Shown one piece after another: positions 60,862 through 64,000 of a stretch of 64,000 bases of DNA (positions are counted from its first letter, which is position 1; the number at the start of each line of letters is the position of its first letter). A program made the position numbers and the translations under genes. Source of the stretch: CAXBDP01 sp963974465 (lineage in GTDB: Bacteria > Bacteroidota > Bacteroidia > Cytophagales > Cyclobacteriaceae); assembly GCA_049340005.1 (NCBI GenBank), contig JBMPIY010000014.1; one strand, written 5' to 3'. The notes under the pieces were generated by a model. That model was not told the DNA's origin, made no database searches, and saw nothing but the letters and a program-made list of their open reading frames with translations.

Positions 60862-61686
60862 ATGATCAATTACATAAAGAAGAAGTTAGAGAAAAGGAAA
60901 CTGAAGCGGACTTTCAGTGAATATGGTCATACAATGAAATCCTTTGATCTGGAGAAAACGGGAAAGGTCAATTATGCACAATGGAATCATCCTTTTGAAG
61001 GTGAAAAGGAGATAAGCCAAAAGCAGGTGGATTTCTTTTCGGAGTTATTAAAGGAAGGCGAATTCGGTATTGACATCGGTGCACATACTGGAGATACTAC
61101 GGTACCCATGGCATTGGCTGCTGGGGCGGGAGGTTTAGTACTTGGACTTGAGCCAAATCCCTATGTGTTCAAAATATTGGAAGTAAATGCAGCCCAAAAC
61201 AAGGATAAAAGCAATATTAAGCCTGTTTGCTACGCAGCAACCGACGAAGATGGCACCTTCACTTTTCAGTATTCTGATGCTTCATTTTGTAATGGCGGCT
61301 ATTTAGATCATATCGAAAGTACTAATCATAGACACAATTTCACGCTGGATGTAAAAGGCAAAAATCTTGAGAATGTCTTGCGAAAAGAATATGCAAATGA
61401 GCTTCCCAAGTTGTCGCTCATCAAGATAGATGCAGAAGGCTACGACAAGGAAATTCTGAAAAGTCTGAAGGGAATAATTGCTGAATACAAGCCCAATTTG
61501 CTGGTAGAGTGTTATAAGCGCTTAACCGAAGCTGAGCGGGACGATTTGTACAATACCATCGTAGATATGGGCTACGATCTTTATTACATCGATGGATTTG
61601 AGGCCGGTAATACGCGTGAAAAACTAGCTAAATCAGATATGAGTAAACGTAAGCATTTTGAAATGATGGCAAAGCCTATTGAATAG
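60862..61686 (+). CDS. FkbM-family methyltransferase
   Basis: This encodes 274 residues. The SAM site is FGIDIGAHTGDTTVPMALAAG followed by GLEPNPYVFKILEVNA, and the LSLIKIDAEGYDKEILKSLKG block is the FkbM signature. Such enzymes O-methylate sugars or secondary metabolites. The first ~60 residues are basic and helical without a signal peptide. The GCGGGAGG copy here encodes the Gly-Gly of GAGG in the SAM region. No glycosyltransferase genes are near, so the substrate is unknown. Confidence 0.88.
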   Translation: MINYIKKKLEKRKLKRTFSEYGHTMKSFDLEKTGKVNYAQWNHPFEGEKEISQKQVDFFSELLKEGEFGIDIGAHTGDTTVPMALAAGAGGLVLGLEPNPYVFKILEVNAAQNKDKSNIKPVCYAATDEDGTFTFQYSDASFCNGGYLDHIESTNHRHNFTLDVKGKNLENVLRKEYANELPKLSLIKIDAEGYDKEILKSLKGIIAEYKPNLLVECYKRLTEAERDDLYNTIVDMGYDLYYIDGFEAGNTREKLAKSDMSKRKHFEMMAKPIE

Positions 61687-61731
61687 ATAGTAAACCTGCG
61701 AGAAACACCCTGCGAATAAAAATTTTATAAG

Positions 61732-61763
61732 GTTCCCGTTTTGGTAACTTTTTATTATCTTTG
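61732..61763 (+). promoter_or_regulatory. HigBA promoter with overlapping operator candidate
   Basis: TATCTTTG at 61756-61763 is a perfect -7 box. Just upstream an imperfect dyad GTTCCC-GTTTT-GGTAAC (61732-61748) covers the -33 region, where the antitoxin would bind to repress its own operon. The TTG of the -33 box is poorly spaced. Confidence 0.45.
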
Positions 61764-61783
61764 AGCGTTAGTAATCGAAATTA

Positions 61784-62077
61784 ATGAGAGTAATTGCTAA
61801 AAAGATACTTCGGGACTTTTGGAAAAGTCATGCCGATTCAGAAGAGCAGTTAAAAACCTGGTACAAAGAAGCTTCCAAGGCAAACTGGAGAAGTCCTGTT
61901 GATATCAAGGCTGAATATGCACATGCGAGTGTTCTGAAGAGTGGGCGAGTTGTATTTAATATTTGTGGCAATAAGTATAGATTGATTGTAGACATCAATT
62001 ATGTAAGGCAATCTATGCTTATTCGTTTCATTGGAACCCATAATGATTACGATAAGGTAGACGCAGATAAAATTTAA
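61784..62077 (+). CDS. higB: HigB-type toxin (ribosome-dependent mRNA interferase)
   Basis: This encodes 97 residues matching the HigB toxin family: MRVIAKKILRDFWKSHADSE at the N-terminus, WYKEASKANWRSPVDIKAEYAHASVL, and VVFNICGNKYRLIVDINY with RFIGTHNDYDKVDA at the end, containing the basic and His/Asp residues of the RelE-like fold. The toxin gene precedes the antitoxin, the usual order in higBA. It would cut mRNA on the ribosome when the antitoxin is degraded. Confidence 0.92.
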   Translation: MRVIAKKILRDFWKSHADSEEQLKTWYKEASKANWRSPVDIKAEYAHASVLKSGRVVFNICGNKYRLIVDINYVRQSMLIRFIGTHNDYDKVDADKI

Positions 62078-62081
62078 ACTA

Positions 62082-62438
62082 ATGGATATAAAGGCTATAA
62101 AAACCGAAGAAGATTACAACAAAGCCCTAAAGCGGCTTGAAAAGATATTCCATGCTCACCCTGACTCAACGGAAGGGGACGAGGCCGAAATATTATCAAT
62201 TTTGATTGAGAAGTATGAAGATGAACATTATCCCATTAGTGCTCCAGACCCAATTGAAGCTATTAAGTTTAGAATGGAACAAATGGGAATGGATAATAAA
62301 GATTTAGCTGATATTATTGGATACAAGAGCAGGGTATCGGAGATTTTTAGCCGAAAAAGAAAACTTACGCTTAAGATGATCAGGAATATTCACGAGAAAT
62401 TAAAAATACCCTATGAGTCATTGATTGCTGACTATTGA
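62082..62438 (+). CDS. higA: HigA-type antitoxin (Xre helix-turn-helix)
   Basis: This encodes 118 residues four bases after higB. The C-terminal part has an Xre-type HTH (MDNKDLADIIGYKSRVSEIFSRKRKLTLKMIRNIHEKL); the N-terminal 60 residues are acidic and helical and would wrap the toxin. It neutralises HigB and probably represses the operon through the dyad upstream of higB. Confidence 0.9.
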   Translation: MDIKAIKTEEDYNKALKRLEKIFHAHPDSTEGDEAEILSILIEKYEDEHYPISAPDPIEAIKFRMEQMGMDNKDLADIIGYKSRVSEIFSRKRKLTLKMIRNIHEKLKIPYESLIADY

Positions 62439-62604
62439 AACACAATTTGCCAACACTGTGTAGTTCCATGGCGATTGAAGTAGTGACGGAGAGTTTACTG
62501 CATATTGTTACCTTTAATACTGAAGGAAAGTGAAATGCATATATCAGGTGCAGCTACTATCCTCAAACGCTATACATGGTTCAATTAATCAAAAAGCACA
62601 TTGA

Positions 62605-64000
62605 CTATCTGTATTCTTCTAATATGGCTGCTAACTTTTGAAGATGATGGTCTTCTGTCGCATAATTGGTAATACAAGCCCGTAAAGCAAATAAGTCAGG
62701 TTTCAAAGCAATGGTGGAGATCCAAGCTTTACCGCTTTTCACCACCCGCCCACATAATGCTTGTAAGTATTCTGTGCTTTGTGTTTCGAGGGTTTTGCCT
62801 CTAAAGCAAACTACCGGAAATGGCGTGTCATTTACCACCTCCCAATTATGTTGGATGAGTAATGCCTTAAGTTTAGCTCCAATTTCAGCTTGGTGGCGAA
62901 TTACTTTTTCATAGCCTTCCCAGCCGGCAACGAGCAAACTCATATATACTTTCAGCCCTGTAAATCTTCTTGACCATTGGATCGAATGAGAAAAAGGATC
63001 TACTATACCCAATTCTTTGCCTTCTTTTGGCATATAGTCCGCTGCGATGCTAAATGTGCGGCTTAGAATTTCTTGATGTTTGGTCAAATAAATACCTGCA
63101 CCCATTGGCACCGAAAACCACTTATGCGCATCGAACGTGATGGAATCCGCTAATTCAATTCCGCCAATTGCTGTTTTCAATTCAGGTACTATGGCCGCAG
63201 CGCCACCCCATGCAGCATCTACATGAAACCATAATCCCTCAGCTTTACATATCTCAGCAATTTCAACTAACGGATCGATCACGCCAGCACCCGTTGTACC
63301 GGCAGTGCCAGCGATCATAAATGGAATATTGCCTGCTTTTCTGTCTTCTGCAATCAATCGCATGAGTGCGGTCAAATCCATTTTCAGATGATCATCAGAT
63401 GGCACCATTCGAGTGGCCGAGGAACCTAAGCCAGATGTTCTCGCGGCTTTCATTAATGAGTGGTGACTTTGCTCTGAAGCATATAATATGGGTTGTCCTT
63501 TTAATGCTCTTGCGCCGTGCATAATATAATCAGGGAATTTTTGGCAAATCGCAGTGAGCACAGCCGTTTGGTTTGCCTCTGCACCTCCTGTACAAAATGT
63601 GCCATCAATACTGTTTTCAGCCATTCCAAATCTCTTCCCTATTTCCTGAATAAGATAATTCTCCACTTCCACAGCAAAGGGACTATGACTCCAAGCTGCC
63701 ATTTGCGGGTTATATGCTGCCACCAATGCATCAGCAATTATACCCATTGCAGATGGGCGTGGATTGAACAAGCCATAATACATCGGATGTCCCAAATGCA
63801 CTTGCCATTTATCTAGACCTTCCTTCACTTTTTGCAGTGCGAATGCTGGTTCGTTAGCTCTCTCCAAATCGAGCTCAGCAAGGAATTTCCGAATGGCCAA
63901 AGGATCCAGTTCCGGCGATACGGAAAATTTGTCACCATGTGCATAATAGTCTTCAACTATGTTGGAAAGTTTTTGCCAAAGGTCTTTTCTTTGCTCGGCA
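62605..64000 (-). CDS. PLP-dependent group II decarboxylase, 5' end beyond window
   Basis: The minus-strand frame stops at 62605 and stays open to the window edge, so the codon at 63900 is internal and the true start lies outside. It contains GLFNPRPSAMGIIADALVAAYNPQMAAWSHSP, FCTGGAEANQTAVLTA, HVDAAWGGAA and DAHKWFSVPMGAG (Schiff-base Lys), the aromatic-amino-acid/glutamate decarboxylase signature. It is more similar to aromatic-L-amino-acid or diaminobutyrate decarboxylases than to the gene at 33888. Confidence 0.9.
   Translation of the reverse strand, partial: AEQRKDLWQKLSNIVEDYYAHGDKFSVSPELDPLAIRKFLAELDLERANEPAFALQKVKEGLDKWQVHLGHPMYYGLFNPRPSAMGIIADALVAAYNPQMAAWSHSPFAVEVENYLIQEIGKRFGMAENSIDGTFCTGGAEANQTAVLTAICQKFPDYIMHGARALKGQPILYASEQSHHSLMKAARTSGLGSSATRMVPSDDHLKMDLTALMRLIAEDRKAGNIPFMIAGTAGTTGAGVIDPLVEIAEICKAEGLWFHVDAAWGGAAAIVPELKTAIGGIELADSITFDAHKWFSVPMGAGIYLTKHQEILSRTFSIAADYMPKEGKELGIVDPFSHSIQWSRRFTGLKVYMSLLVAGWEGYEKVIRHQAEIGAKLKALLIQHNWEVVNDTPFPVVCFRGKTLETQSTEYLQALCGRVVKSGKAWISTIALKPDLFALRACITNYATEDHHLQKLAAILEEYR

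Larger units (their letters stand above)
2406..61133. repeat. Dispersed 8-mer GCGGGAGG (at least 32 copies in both orientations)
   Basis: As GCGGGAGG on the plus strand: 4971, 5410, 9411, 14951, 15880, 17833, 24079, 24629, 27635, 37811, 40358, 50677, 53794, 54136, 57292, 59453, 61126. As CCTCCCGC: 2406, 4700, 7159, 11066, 14283, 15767, 18756, 24857, 38536, 42573, 47714, 48150, 54113, 56234, 60499. Copies fall in all codon phases (for example ESGR, WRE and AGG in the proteins) and in intergenic DNA. Flanking bases are not conserved. None occurs between 27642 and 37811. Confidence 0.9.

Noticed and set aside
2406..61133. GCGGGAGG as a Shine-Dalgarno or coding (Gly-Gly) bias
   Set aside because: Copies are mostly inside genes, in both orientations relative to transcription and in all codon phases, and few lie just before start codons.
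62439..62604. Possible short gene between higA and the decarboxylase
   Set aside because: No frame with a plausible start and composition was found; the stretch appears to be plain intergenic DNA.
1..64000. CRISPR array
   Set aside because: The repeats seen are palindromic and irregularly spaced, with no regular spacer units and no cas genes.

Overview
The window looks like a chromosomal segment of an AT-rich member of the Bacteroidota, probably Cytophagales-like. The lineage call rests on several things. Promoters carry the Bacteroidota -7 box TAnnTTTG with an upstream TTG (clearest before the tRNA-Lys, ahcY, lrp and sbcD genes). Secreted proteins and lipoproteins have typical Bacteroidota signal sequences. 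DUF4403 and DUF5916 proteins are present, Shine-Dalgarno sequences are sparse, and the RlmD, LpxH and FtsH sequences are of the type expected there. No name below genus level can be supported.

Layout. 1-76 is the 3' end (domains V and VI) of a group II intron that begins outside the window. 0.2-3.8 kb holds one lipoprotein gene, a pair of tiny membrane-protein frames (one shifted) and a 2 kb stretch of palindromic repeats. 3.8-27.6 kb is mostly housekeeping: lpxH, ftsH, rsfS, birA, ahcY, an S9 peptidase, rnhB, a photolyase coupled to a 48-residue DUF2256 protein, an Lrp regulator, panB, icd, a DUF4403 lipoprotein, a LON-domain protein with nuoABCD, and a lipoprotein serpin. A tRNA-Lys(TTT) at 28.45 kb borders a block (28.6-35.4 kb) that looks acquired: a broken HxlR regulator, three short-chain dehydrogenases, a hydrolase with a Cys nucleophile, an AraC regulator and a PLP decarboxylase. 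sbcD-sbcC follow.

41.1-47.1 kb is a compact co-oriented cluster that looks like a nitrosative-stress respiratory unit. It encodes an Rrf2 regulator with three cysteines, a cbb3-like heme-copper oxidase, a membrane CcoO-type diheme cytochrome c, two small membrane proteins of unknown role, a group III truncated hemoglobin, a membrane protein, the di-iron repair protein RIC/ScdA and a second hemerythrin-like protein. The remainder (47.1-64 kb) holds gamma-glutamyltransferase, lysoplasmalogenase-like, M24 peptidase, MATE, NUDIX, a frameshifted DmpA-type aminopeptidase, DUF5916, a LytS/LytR-type two-component pair, rlmD, an FkbM methyltransferase, a HigBA toxin-antitoxin pair and the 3' part of a second PLP decarboxylase that runs off the right edge.

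The most striking unexplained signal is the 8-mer GCGGGAGG. It occurs at least 32 times (17 on one strand, 15 on the other), in all reading frames and in intergenic DNA, spread over most of the window but absent from 27.6-37.8 kb, the interval containing the putatively acquired block. It behaves like a genome-wide DNA-level signal (uptake, recombination, modification or protein-binding site) and not like a coding feature.
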